Position numbers and translations under genes: made by a program. A stretch of DNA of 64,000 bases from Ruminococcus flavefaciens (GTDB lineage Bacteria; Bacteroidota; Bacteroidia; Bacteroidales; P3), in the NCBI GenBank assembly GCA_023667315.1, contig JAMPAI010000005.1, forward strand, positions 62,001-126,000, in the 5' to 3' direction. Below, piece after piece: positions 17,910 through 25,898 of the stretch. The stretch's first letter is position 1; the number at the start of each line of letters is the position of its first letter. The notes under the pieces were generated by a model. It did not search any database. It was not told where the DNA came from and saw only the letters and a program-made list of their open reading frames with translations.

Positions 17910-19202
17910 CTATGCCTTAAGCGCGTTGTCTTCGTGCATCGCCTTCCTGTAGCGGAACAACACGATAAACAGCAAGGCCACCACCAGCGCGTAGGCTGCA
18001 AAGAAGAACCAGGCCGAACGCCAGCCTTCCATACGCGCGGCCACATCGAGCGCGTTGTTCATGCAGCCGAAATGGTTCACCACCACCTGCGCGCCCAGCG
18101 TGCCCACCGTGGCGCCTATGCCGTTGGTCATGACCACGAACAGCCCCTGTGCGCTGGAACGCGTGGAAAGGTCGGTCTCGTTATCCACGAAAAGCGAGCC
18201 GGAGATATTGAAGAAGTCGAACGCGACCCCATACACGATCATCGAAAGCACGAACATCCACACGCCGCTTCCCGGATTGCCGAGGCCGAACAGCCCGAAC
18301 CGCAATACCCAGGCGAACATGGCGATGGCCATGACCCGCTTGATGCCGAAACGGGTAAGGAAGAACGGTATCAAGAGGATGCAGAGCGTTTCGCTGATCT
18401 GGGAGAGCGAGATAAGCAGGTTGGCGTGCTGCGTGCCGAAAGCGTCTGCATATTCGGGCATCTCGCCGAAACCGGTAATAAATGGATTGGCATAGCCGTT
18501 GGTAATCTGCAGGGAAACCCCCAGGAGCATCGAAAAGATAAAGAACAGCGCCATCTTGCGCTGCTTAAAGAGGGCGAAGGCCTTCAATCCCAAGGATTCC
18601 ACCAAAGATTTCTTTTCGGAGTTTCCCTTGGCCACGGGGCAGGCCGGCAGGGTATTGGCATAGACGGCCAACAGAATTCCCCAGGCGGCGCACACGAAGA
18701 ACTGCCCGAAATTCTGCTGCAATCCGCACAAATCCACCAACCACATCGAGCAGATAAAGCCGATGGTTCCGAAGATACGTATGGGCGGGAATGCCTTTAC
18801 GGTATCCAGGCCCGCCTTATCGAGCGCGTTGTAGGCCACCGAATTGGACAAGGCCAGGGTGGGCATGTAGAACGCCACGCTAAACGAATACAGGGTGAAC
18901 AGCAGGGGGAAGGCCACGTCCTGCCCCGCCGTCATGCCGTAGAAACCGGCACCCGCCATAAACACCGCCGCCAGCAGGTGGCTCAGGCTCAGCAGCCGCT
19001 GGGCGGGAACCCAACGGTCGGCCACGATGCCCAACAATGCCGGCATAAAGAGCGACACGATGCCCTGCATCGCATAGAAAAGACCTATTTTTTCGGCCAT
19101 GCCCACTTTGGCCAGATACGTGCCCATGGAAGTGAGGTACGCGCCCCATACGGCAAACTGCAGAAAGTTCATCGCGATAAGGCGGATGCGGATGTTTTTC
19201 AT
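17910..19202 (-). CDS. MFS nucleoside:H+ symporter-type permease
   Basis: 430 residues with about twelve hydrophobic segments. The N-terminal IRLIAMNFLQFAVWGAYLTSMGTYL and the following GIVADRWVPAQRLLSLSHLL loop resemble the NupG/XapB nucleoside permease family, and IRIFGTIGFICSMW is a further family block. It should sit in the inner membrane and import nucleosides by proton symport; the substrate is inferred from family only. The start MKNIRIRL at 19202 is preferred over an in-frame site 12 codons earlier because it opens directly into the first helix. It stands alone between the hydrolase and selD. Confidence 0.8.
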   Translation of the reverse strand: MKNIRIRLIAMNFLQFAVWGAYLTSMGTYLAKVGMAEKIGLFYAMQGIVSLFMPALLGIVADRWVPAQRLLSLSHLLAAVFMAGAGFYGMTAGQDVAFPLLFTLYSFSVAFYMPTLALSNSVAYNALDKAGLDTVKAFPPIRIFGTIGFICSMWLVDLCGLQQNFGQFFVCAAWGILLAVYANTLPACPVAKGNSEKKSLVESLGLKAFALFKQRKMALFFIFSMLLGVSLQITNGYANPFITGFGEMPEYADAFGTQHANLLISLSQISETLCILLIPFFLTRFGIKRVMAIAMFAWVLRFGLFGLGNPGSGVWMFVLSMIVYGVAFDFFNISGSLFVDNETDLSTRSSAQGLFVVMTNGIGATVGTLGAQVVVNHFGCMNNALDVAARMEGWRSAWFFFAAYALVVALLFIVLFRYRKAMHEDNALKA

Positions 19203-19247
19203 AAGAAAGGTGTTTACAGATACGCTAACGGGTAACAAATGTACGAA

Positions 19248-20279
19248 TTAATCCAACACGACGCCCGCTCCCTCACTCACGCTTCCCACTACGCAGGCGT
19301 AGGGATAGCCTCCGGCCTTGAGTTCCTGCAGCACGGAGGGCACTTCATGCGTCGGCACACACATCAGCAGACCGCCCGAAGTCTGGGCGTCGGCGCAGAG
19401 CATCTTGCGTTCCAGGCTCACGCCAGGCCCCACCTGCAGATGAGGCCTGGCGAATTCCAAGTTCTTGAACGCCGCCCCCGGCACGCAACCGTCCTGCAAC
19501 AGCTGCAAGACGCCGGGCAGTACGGGCAGGCTTGCCGTATCGATATGCAGTTGTTTTCCTGAGGCGGCGGCCATCTTGCAGGCGTGGCCCATCAGACCGA
19601 AGCCGGTAATGTCGGTGGCGCAGCGGATGCCGTGGTTCCGCATCACCTCCGCCCCCTTGGCGTTCAGAAGGCACATCTGTTCCAAAGCCTCGCGGTAAGC
19701 GTTTTCTTCAGCCATGCCCAAGCGGTGGGCGGCCACCAGCACGCCTGCGCCGAGCGCCTTGGTAAGCACCAGCACGTCGCCCGCCTGCGCCGCAGCATTG
19801 GTAACCAGTTTTTCGGGTGCCACCGTCCCCACCACGGCCAGTCCGTATTTGGGCACGGCATCCACAATCGTATGTCCGCCCATCGTGAACGCACCCGCCT
19901 CGTTCACCATTTCCTGACCGCCCAACAAGATATCGTGCAGCACCTCCAGAGGAATACCCTCGGCGGGAAAAAGCGTGAGGTTGAGCGTTAGCAGCGGCGT
20001 TCCGCCCATGGCATAGACATCACTCAGCGCATTGCAGGCCGCGATCCGGCCAAAGGTACGGGCATCCGAACAGAGCGGCGGAAAGAAATCGGTGGTCACT
20101 ATCAGGGCCGTGCTGTCGTTGAGGCGATACACACCCGCATCGTCGTGGGTCTCTATATCCACCATGATGTCGGGATGAGACTTCAGGGGAATGTCGGCCA
20201 GAAGCCTGTCCAGCAATCCGGCCGGCAGTTTGGCCGAACAGCCCCCGGTCTGGGAAACGGATAAAAGATCAAATTCCAT
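19248..20279 (-). CDS. selD: Selenophosphate synthase (selenide, water dikinase)
   Basis: 343 residues. Uses ATP and selenide to form selenophosphate, the selenium donor for tRNA and protein selenation. The active-site segment is TGGCSAKL near residue 11; the Cys at about 14 and Lys at about 17 align with catalytic Cys17 and Lys20 of E. coli SelD, so this is the Cys and not the selenocysteine form. Asp-rich ATP/Mg sites are present (TTDFFPPL, ACNALSDVYAMGG, MGGHTIVD), as is the C-terminal ATDITGFGLMGH block. Its start overlaps the DUF3343 gene by 11 bases, placing it last in the operon mnmH-yedF-DUF3343-selD. Confidence 0.95.
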   Translation of the reverse strand: MEFDLLSVSQTGGCSAKLPAGLLDRLLADIPLKSHPDIMVDIETHDDAGVYRLNDSTALIVTTDFFPPLCSDARTFGRIAACNALSDVYAMGGTPLLTLNLTLFPAEGIPLEVLHDILLGGQEMVNEAGAFTMGGHTIVDAVPKYGLAVVGTVAPEKLVTNAAAQAGDVLVLTKALGAGVLVAAHRLGMAEENAYREALEQMCLLNAKGAEVMRNHGIRCATDITGFGLMGHACKMAAASGKQLHIDTASLPVLPGVLQLLQDGCVPGAAFKNLEFARPHLQVGPGVSLERKMLCADAQTSGGLLMCVPTHEVPSVLQELKAGGYPYACVVGSVSEGAGVVLD

Positions 20280-20484
20280 CGTCGCTTATATTGAATTCTA
20301 TGCCGGCCTCGCCCCAAAGCTTCCGCAACAGGGCCTCGTCCTTTCCGGCAAACACCAGTTTCATGCCGCAAGGGGTTTTCGGCGGCCCCAGCACGGTCTT
20401 AAGCTGGCAGGACACGCCTGCCTTGAGCGCGATTTCCTCGGCGCGTATCAGAATCGCGGCGCTCCCGAACAAGGCCTGCTTCAT
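20269..20484 (-). CDS. DUF3343 small protein (putative Se/S carrier)
   Basis: 71 residues of the DUF3343 family, annotated elsewhere as putative Se/S carrier-like proteins. The opening LFGSAAILIRAEEIALKAGV and the Pro-rich LGPPKTPCGMKLVFAGKD segment, with one conserved Cys in the TPCG motif, are typical. It overlaps selD by 11 bases and shares one base with the stop of yedF, so translation is tightly coupled. The position suggests that it hands sulfur or selenium between YedF and SelD or MnmH; this is inference. Confidence 0.85.
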   Translation of the reverse strand: MKQALFGSAAILIRAEEIALKAGVSCQLKTVLGPPKTPCGMKLVFAGKDEALLRKLWGEAGIEFNISDDGI

Positions 20485-21125
20485 CAGGGATAAATCACTT
20501 TAAAGGATTGCGAAAGCAATGTGGCGATATGGTACATATTGCTGATGCTGCCCACGGCCACCTTTTCCTGCAAGCCGTAAAATTCCACACAGGTGCCGCA
20601 CACCACCAGCGAAACGCCCTTTTCCTGCAAGACCTTGAGCGATTCCAGCACGGGCGAGTCCGCGCAGGTGAGCTTCACGCCTTCGTTGTAGAAGCAGATG
20701 GCCTGAGGCAGGCTGTCCAGTTCGGGCAAGACGTTCAGGAAGGCCTTTACCAGCAGGGAGCCCAAGCGTTCGTCGCCCTTACCCATGCACAGCGAGGACA
20801 CCGCCACCACATAGCTTCCCGAGGGCGTCTGAGCCGGAGCGGGCGTCGGGGCGGTGCGGCAGAAAGTCTCGGCCTGCGAGCGGTCGGCCGCCGATTTCTC
20901 GGCTTCGGAGCCCACCACGAACGAAAGGATCCATTCCTGGTTATCCACCTGCATTTCCTTAAAGGCGATGCCCAATTCGGACAGATAGTTCTTGAGGTTT
21001 CCCAAGGGAATGGCACCGTCGCCCACCACCTGTATGGGCGTTCCGGCCGCAGCCTGGCCGATGGCCTGCTTGGTCTTGATTAAGGGCGCGGGACACGAAA
21101 GCCCGCGTACATCTACGGTTGGCAT
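20484..21125 (-). CDS. yedF: Selenium-metabolism sulfurtransferase-like protein YedF
   Basis: 213 residues with two parts. The N-terminal ~75 residues are a TusA-like domain with the sulfur-carrier motif RGLSCPAPLI (Cys at 11). After a Pro/Ala linker the C-terminal ~115 residues form a DsrE-like domain (SSLCMGKGDERLGSLLVKAFL, CGTCVEFYGL). This fusion is the form of YedF found with selenium genes. Likely role: delivery of selenium or sulfur in the selenophosphate/selenouridine pathway. It lies 11 bases after mnmH and overlaps the next gene. Confidence 0.92.
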   Translation of the reverse strand: MPTVDVRGLSCPAPLIKTKQAIGQAAAGTPIQVVGDGAIPLGNLKNYLSELGIAFKEMQVDNQEWILSFVVGSEAEKSAADRSQAETFCRTAPTPAPAQTPSGSYVVAVSSLCMGKGDERLGSLLVKAFLNVLPELDSLPQAICFYNEGVKLTCADSPVLESLKVLQEKGVSLVVCGTCVEFYGLQEKVAVGSISNMYHIATLLSQSFKVIYP

Positions 21126-21136
21126 ATCTTTCTGTT

Positions 21137-22153
21137 TTATTTTTTCTGTATGAATGTATGGGAAAATTCAAGCAATTCCCGGCAAACCGCGTCCGCCGTG
21201 CCGGTGGCCATGCAGCGGTGAACCGTTTTCCCGGGACGTTTCTGCAAGGAAAAAAGATAGGTCTTGTCGTAATAGGCAAGCGCCATCTCCACGGCCTGTT
21301 CGATATGGCCGCCCTCCACGGCGGCAATAGCCTGCCGCACCCGGTCGCCGCCCATGCGCCGTTGCAGCCTCGACAGGCAATCAACCAACAGCGGGGCGGG
21401 CATCCGGCCGTATTCCTCCATGCCCCGGGCGATGCGTTCAGCCATGGGGCGTTCCACATAAACGAGCGGCGAAGAAGTCAGCAACGTGTAGAATGAATGG
21501 GGAAGCACCACCTTGCCGAGGTTCAGGCTCTCGTCCTCGCACCAAACGGGGCGTTCGGGCGAAAAGCGCTCCATAAGCGCATGCAGGGTGTTGGAGAATT
21601 CCTCGTTGCCGGGCTGGGGTTCCTGACCGAGCGCGCCGAACGCGGAACCCTTGTGGTGCGCCATGCCTTCCAGGTCGAGCACCTGTTCGCCCTGCTGTTC
21701 CAGGCAGTGCAGGATTTCGGTCTTTCCGCAGAGCGTGGGGCCGCCCAGCACGATAAACCGCCAGGGCTGCCGCATCATCGCTTCGAAAGCGTTGCGGTAA
21801 GCCCGGTAACCGCCGGGGTACACCTGCACGTCTATGTCCTGCAGGCGCAGCAGCCAGGCCACGCTCGCGCTCCGCATGCCGCCGCGCCAGCAATAAAGCA
21901 TGAGCCGGCCTTTTTTCGAAAGGGCCTTGCCCTGACGCAGCATATCCGCAAAACGAGAGCCGGTCAGCTCCAACCCGCGTTCTATGGCGGCGTATTTGCC
22001 CTGACGCGCATAGAGGGTTCCCACCTCCGCCCGTTCCTCATCGGTAAACAGAGGCAGGTTGTACGCCCCCTGCACGTGTCCACGGCGGTATTCGGAGGGC
22101 GTTCGCACGTCCACCCAGACAAAATCGTCCGTTCTTATCGAACCCGGTTCCAT
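21137..22153 (-). CDS. mnmH: tRNA 2-selenouridine synthase
   Basis: 338 residues (also called SelU). It replaces the sulfur of 2-thiouridine at the tRNA wobble position with selenium from selenophosphate, through a geranylated intermediate. The N-terminal rhodanese domain has its active-site Cys in LYCWRGGMRS (about residue 88); the C-terminal domain has a P-loop GGPTLCGKTE (about 137-146). The ATG at 22153 is chosen over a TTG three codons upstream. It is the first gene of the selenium operon, behind a -7 box at 22183-22190. With SelD it forms a complete selenouridine pathway without any selenoprotein-insertion gene nearby. Confidence 0.95.
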   Translation of the reverse strand: MEPGSIRTDDFVWVDVRTPSEYRRGHVQGAYNLPLFTDEERAEVGTLYARQGKYAAIERGLELTGSRFADMLRQGKALSKKGRLMLYCWRGGMRSASVAWLLRLQDIDVQVYPGGYRAYRNAFEAMMRQPWRFIVLGGPTLCGKTEILHCLEQQGEQVLDLEGMAHHKGSAFGALGQEPQPGNEEFSNTLHALMERFSPERPVWCEDESLNLGKVVLPHSFYTLLTSSPLVYVERPMAERIARGMEEYGRMPAPLLVDCLSRLQRRMGGDRVRQAIAAVEGGHIEQAVEMALAYYDKTYLFSLQKRPGKTVHRCMATGTADAVCRELLEFSHTFIQKK

Positions 22154-22182
22154 AGCATCCAAGCCGTTTTATAGCAAGGTAG

Positions 22183-22190
22183 CAAATTTA
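22183..22190 (-). promoter_or_regulatory. -7 promoter box for the selenium operon
   Basis: TAAATTTG on the minus strand, 29 bases upstream of the mnmH ATG; no clear -33 element. Confidence 0.5.
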
Positions 22191-22251
22191 AGAAATTCCT
22201 TAACTTCGCGTGTTTTTTGAATCCTTGTTTTTTGTAATATCAGCAAAGGAA

Positions 22252-23094
22252 ATGAGTACCAGAGATAAGGCGCCTAAAACGCCGGAAGTGGTGATGATTT
22301 CGGGGGCTTCGTCCGGTATCGGCAAGGCCTTGGCGCTGGAAATGCTCCGCCGGGGCTACAGCGTTTCGCTCTCCGCCCGCCGCGAGGAAGTGATTGAGGC
22401 ATACCTCGCGCAAACACTCTCGCCCCAAGAGGTGGAAACGCGCTGCCTGGTGGTGAAAACCGACGTTACCGTGGAGGAAGACTGCCGCCAGTGGGTGGAA
22501 AAGACGGTACAGAAATTCGGCCGGATCGACATACTGATCAACAATGCCGGGCTTTCGATGCGCGGCCTGTTCGTGGATTGCAAGACCGAGACCCTGCAAC
22601 GCCTCATGGACACCAACTTCTGGGGCACGGTCTATTGTTGCAAATACGCCCTGCCCCACCTGCTCAAGAAGCGCGGTTCCTCGGTGGTGGGCATCTCCTC
22701 GATTGCCGGCTACCAGAGCCTGCCGGCGCGGGCGGCCTACTCGGCCTCCAAGGCGGCCATCCAAAGCCTGATGCAAACCCTGCGTATCGAACACCGCCGC
22801 CAGGGGCTGCACGTTATGGTGGCCTGCCCCGGCTTCACGGCATCGCACGTTAGGGAGAACGCACTCGACAAGAACGGCAACCCGCAGGGCAAGACCCCGC
22901 GCGAGGAAGACAAGATGATGACCGCCGAGCGGGTGGCCTTCCTCATTGCCCGGGGCATCAAGCACAAACGGCGTGCGCTGATCATGACGCCGCTCGGAAA
23001 GATTACCGTTTTCGTGGAAAAATTCTGGCCGCAGCTTACCGAGGCGGTGGCCTATTCGTATATGTCCAAGGAGCCCGATTCGCCCTTTAAATAG
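22252..23094 (+). CDS. Short-chain dehydrogenase/reductase
   Basis: 280 residues from ATG 22252, preceded by AAGGA; a GTG 14 codons earlier gives an atypical extension. Classical SDR signatures: NAD(P)-binding SGASSGIG (17-24), NNAG (97-100), catalytic Ser in GISSIAG (about 149-150), YSASK with Tyr163 and Lys167. An Arg pair after the second strand (SARREE) suggests preference for NADP. The substrate is unknown. Only 12 bases separate it from the following metallo-hydrolase, so the two probably form an operon. Confidence 0.9.
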   Translation: MSTRDKAPKTPEVVMISGASSGIGKALALEMLRRGYSVSLSARREEVIEAYLAQTLSPQEVETRCLVVKTDVTVEEDCRQWVEKTVQKFGRIDILINNAGLSMRGLFVDCKTETLQRLMDTNFWGTVYCCKYALPHLLKKRGSSVVGISSIAGYQSLPARAAYSASKAAIQSLMQTLRIEHRRQGLHVMVACPGFTASHVRENALDKNGNPQGKTPREEDKMMTAERVAFLIARGIKHKRRALIMTPLGKITVFVEKFWPQLTEAVAYSYMSKEPDSPFK

Positions 23095-23106
23095 CATTGA
23101 ATCATT

Positions 23107-23757
23107 ATGAACGCGCAAGAAAACGAACTGCAGGTTAAGTGTATGCCGGTGAACCCCATCGAGATGAACCTCTATGTGGTGTACCGCAAGAACGGCGAAG
23201 GCTTTATCGTAGACCCGGGCTGCTGCCGGGAATCGGAATTCGAACGCCTGTACCGCTTTATCGAACAAGAGAACATCCAGATAAGCCATATCCTGCTGAC
23301 CCACCCGCACTTCGACCACTTCTGGGGGGCCGCCGAGGTCTGCCGCCATTTCGGCCTGCCGCTCCACGTGCACGAAAAGGCCTTGGGCTTGATTGAAAAG
23401 GGCGCGATGGGCGCGGCCTCGTTCGGCCTGCCGCCGGTAGAAGTCCCCGAAAACATAAAGGCGTTCGAGGGCAGCAAGATGCAGATTGCCGGAACCGCGC
23501 TCGAAGTGCGCTACACGCCCGGCCACTGCGAAGGCAGCGTCTGCTTCGTGCTTCCGGAAATAAAGACCGTATTCAGCGGCGACGTGCTCTTTAACGGCAG
23601 CATAGGCCGCACCGACCTACCCACCGGCGACTTCGACCTGCTGAAGAAAAGCATTTTCGAACAGCTCTTCGTATTGGACGAAGGCTACTCGGTACGCCCC
23701 GGCCACGGCGGCCGAACCTGGATCGAACAGGAACGGTATCAGAATCCGTTTTTGTAG
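23107..23757 (+). CDS. MBL-fold metallo-hydrolase (glyoxalase II-like)
   Basis: 216 residues. The metal-binding motif THPHFDHFWG gives H66-x-H68-x-D70-H71; the next ligand His lies in TPGHCEGSVCF, the bridging Asp in FSGDVLF and the last His in RPGHGGRTW. Length and motif spacing fit the single-domain hydroxyacylglutathione hydrolase-like group common in Bacteroidota, which cleaves thioesters. The true substrate is not known. It follows the SDR gene by 12 bases. After its stop comes a 167-base non-coding stretch holding the promoter of the defence island. Confidence 0.88.
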   Translation: MNAQENELQVKCMPVNPIEMNLYVVYRKNGEGFIVDPGCCRESEFERLYRFIEQENIQISHILLTHPHFDHFWGAAEVCRHFGLPLHVHEKALGLIEKGAMGAASFGLPPVEVPENIKAFEGSKMQIAGTALEVRYTPGHCEGSVCFVLPEIKTVFSGDVLFNGSIGRTDLPTGDFDLLKKSIFEQLFVLDEGYSVRPGHGGRTWIEQERYQNPFL

Positions 23758-23866
23758 GGGATGGCTTGAGGCACGAGTTTTTGTTTACGGACGACCGCAC
23801 GATTAGCCATAAACTTATTTTTGATTATCGCTTTTGTAATTTTGTTACGGTTTTAGTGTTTAAAAT

Positions 23867-23897
23867 TTTGGTATGCAGATTTTAGTCTGTACCTTTG
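23867..23897 (+). promoter_or_regulatory. Complete Bacteroidota promoter for the ATPase-RloB pair
   Basis: TTTG at 23867-23870, a 19-base spacer, then TACCTTTG (TAnnTTTG) at 23890-23897. It lies 27 bases before the GTG start at 23925 and overlaps an earlier in-frame TTG, which rules that TTG out. Confidence 0.75.
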
Positions 23898-23924
23898 CAT
23901 CACAACCAAGAAAAACATACCGTT

Positions 23925-25247
23925 GTGATAGCAGAATTCAACGTCGAGAATTTCTTGTCCATCAAGTCGGCTCAAAAAATAAGTTTTGAACCCACGCCGG
24001 ACACCACTTTGTCGGAGCAATACACCCACGAAGTGAAGCCCGGGGTGCGCTTACTCAAAATCGGCATCATTTACGGGGCGAACGCGTCGGGCAAGACCAA
24101 TATCCTTACGGCCTTTGAGTTTTTCAAGATGCTTGTCTTGGTTATGCCCCAAGACCGTAATGCAAATACCGTATTCATGCCTTTTTTGCTGGATGACACC
24201 TCGAAAAACGGCACCACTAAGACGGTGATGTCCTTCTATATCGGTCCATCCAAATACATCCTCAGTTTTGAGTTGGATGCAAAGCATATCCTTTCCGAGA
24301 CCTTGATTGTGTATGATTCCAACCGCCCCACAAAACTGTACAGCCGCAGTTACCACGAAGCCACCGACTCCACAAGTATAGAATTCGGCACAAACCTAAA
24401 GTTGTCGAAGAAGAGCCAGGATATCATTTCGGGCAACACCTTGAATAATGGCAGCGTGCTGGCAGCCTTCGGCAAAAGCAATGTAGAAAAGACCAAGCTG
24501 AACGATGTTTACGACTACTTTGACCGGCAGGTAGGGGATGTGTTGACGCCCGGAATGCTGTTATCGGGGTATATAAAGAGGCGTTTATACAGCGATGGCG
24601 GCGGTGAGTTGAAGCGATTTATCCTAAATTTCCTAAAAGCCTCCGACTTCAATATAGAAGATGTAGTCTTGCAGGAAAAGGAAGAGTTGATTACTACCGA
24701 ATTGGAGCAAGCCATTCGGCAGGTTCCCGTTAACGAAAATACCAGGAAAGAGTTACTCAAGAAAGGGACTATCACAAGTACCGAATTGATCTTCACCCAT
24801 CATGCCGGAGAACATCACTATACCTTAGGAGAGGGAAACGAGTCCAACGGCACCATGCGGTTTTTGGGCATCGCCACAATTCTGTACTTCCTGCTGAAGA
24901 AAAACCAGTTCGTGGCTATCGACGAGGTGGAATCGAGCATTCATTACGAACTGCTGGCCTACTTCATCAAGGTGTTCCTGGCCAACAGCGAGCAAACCTC
25001 GCAGATGTTGCTGACCACGCACGACATCAACCTGCTCAACGAAGACTTCATCCGCCGCGACACCATCTGGTTCGCCGACAAAAACGAACTCGGCGAAACC
25101 AAAATCATTCGCCTTTCGTCCCTTGGCCTGCACAAAAACCTTTCGCCCTACCATGCCTACCGACAGAACAAATTGGTGAAACTACCGTTCCTCGGCAGCA
25201 TTTACTTTGACCTAAACGATGAAAACGATGAGGCGGGCGGTAAATAA
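23925..25247 (+). CDS. AAA15/OLD-like ATPase of an RloA/RloB-type pair
   Basis: 440 residues from GTG 23925, chosen because the promoter lies just upstream and because MIAEFNVENFLSIKSAQ is the usual opening of AAA15 ATPases. Walker A is GANASGKTN (51-59). An ABC-like signature (EGNESNGTMRF), Walker B (FVAIDEVESSIHYELL) and a switch His (LLTTHDINLLNED) follow in the C-terminal half. These ATPases are SMC/RecF-like sensors found in abortive-infection systems beside a TOPRIM-type or RloB effector. The stop overlaps the rloB start by 29 bases. The pair resembles the ATPase-plus-effector layout of PARIS (AriA/AriB), though the partner family differs. Function is inferred. Confidence 0.8.
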   Translation: MIAEFNVENFLSIKSAQKISFEPTPDTTLSEQYTHEVKPGVRLLKIGIIYGANASGKTNILTAFEFFKMLVLVMPQDRNANTVFMPFLLDDTSKNGTTKTVMSFYIGPSKYILSFELDAKHILSETLIVYDSNRPTKLYSRSYHEATDSTSIEFGTNLKLSKKSQDIISGNTLNNGSVLAAFGKSNVEKTKLNDVYDYFDRQVGDVLTPGMLLSGYIKRRLYSDGGGELKRFILNFLKASDFNIEDVVLQEKEELITTELEQAIRQVPVNENTRKELLKKGTITSTELIFTHHAGEHHYTLGEGNESNGTMRFLGIATILYFLLKKNQFVAIDEVESSIHYELLAYFIKVFLANSEQTSQMLLTTHDINLLNEDFIRRDTIWFADKNELGETKIIRLSSLGLHKNLSPYHAYRQNKLVKLPFLGSIYFDLNDENDEAGGK

Positions 25248-25836
25248 AAGCATCGCGATTATCGGCGAAGGGGAAACCGAGTGGTTCTACTTTGAGTCCC
25301 TGCGGATAGCCTGCCGCTACCCGTTCAAGGTGGCACCCGACTTCCCGCAACACAGCGACATCGGGCATATGTTGAAGTTGCTGGAGGCATATCTATACAA
25401 ACAGTTCGACCTTGTCGTCTGCTTGTTCGATATGGACCGGCTTTTTCAACATCCCGCCGAAATGCAAGTATATCGGCAGGCGAAGAAAAAGTACAGTACC
25501 GCTAAATATGCGGGAAAGGTGATGTTCGTAGAGACGAATCCCTGCACGGAGTTCTGGTTCTTGCTGCACTTCCTGCCTCGCGCGGTTTGTCGCAAATACG
25601 AGAATTACGAGCAACTGCTTCCCGAATTGCAGAAGTACATGCCGGGCTATGAAAAGACCCAGCGATACTTTAAACGAACCAACCTCTACAAATACCTGAC
25701 TGAAAACGGAGACTTGGAACGCGCTATCGCCAACTCCGAAAAACTATGCCAAATGTGCCAAGCATCACCGGAGGACAAGATGGCATACACGGAGGTGCAT
25801 CGGGTGATAGAGGTGTTAAGATACGCATCGTCTTAG
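25219..25836 (+). CDS. RloB family protein
   Basis: 205 residues. RloB-family blocks are present: IIGEGETEWFYFESL (residues 14-28), CLFDMDRL with acidic D70 and D72, and the highly characteristic NPCTEFWFLLHF (107-118). The order Glu ... D-x-D is like that of TOPRIM-fold nucleases, so a metal-dependent nuclease is plausible but not shown. RloB genes occur in restriction-linked loci next to AAA ATPases, as here, with the start inside the end of the ATPase gene. Base composition is close to the core genome, unlike the next gene. Confidence 0.85.
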   Translation: MKTMRRAVNKSIAIIGEGETEWFYFESLRIACRYPFKVAPDFPQHSDIGHMLKLLEAYLYKQFDLVVCLFDMDRLFQHPAEMQVYRQAKKKYSTAKYAGKVMFVETNPCTEFWFLLHFLPRAVCRKYENYEQLLPELQKYMPGYEKTQRYFKRTNLYKYLTENGDLERAIANSEKLCQMCQASPEDKMAYTEVHRVIEVLRYASS

Positions 25837-25844
25837 CGTACTTA

Positions 25845-25852
25845 TAAATTTG
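25845..25852 (+). promoter_or_regulatory. -7 promoter box for the PIN-membrane gene
   Basis: TAAATTTG matches TAnnTTTG, 46 bases before the ATG at 25899, suggesting that the gene is transcribed apart from rloB. Confidence 0.5.
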
Positions 25853-25898
25853 CATTGTAATACAATTATATTTTTCAAACCATAAAAAAGAAAAAGCA

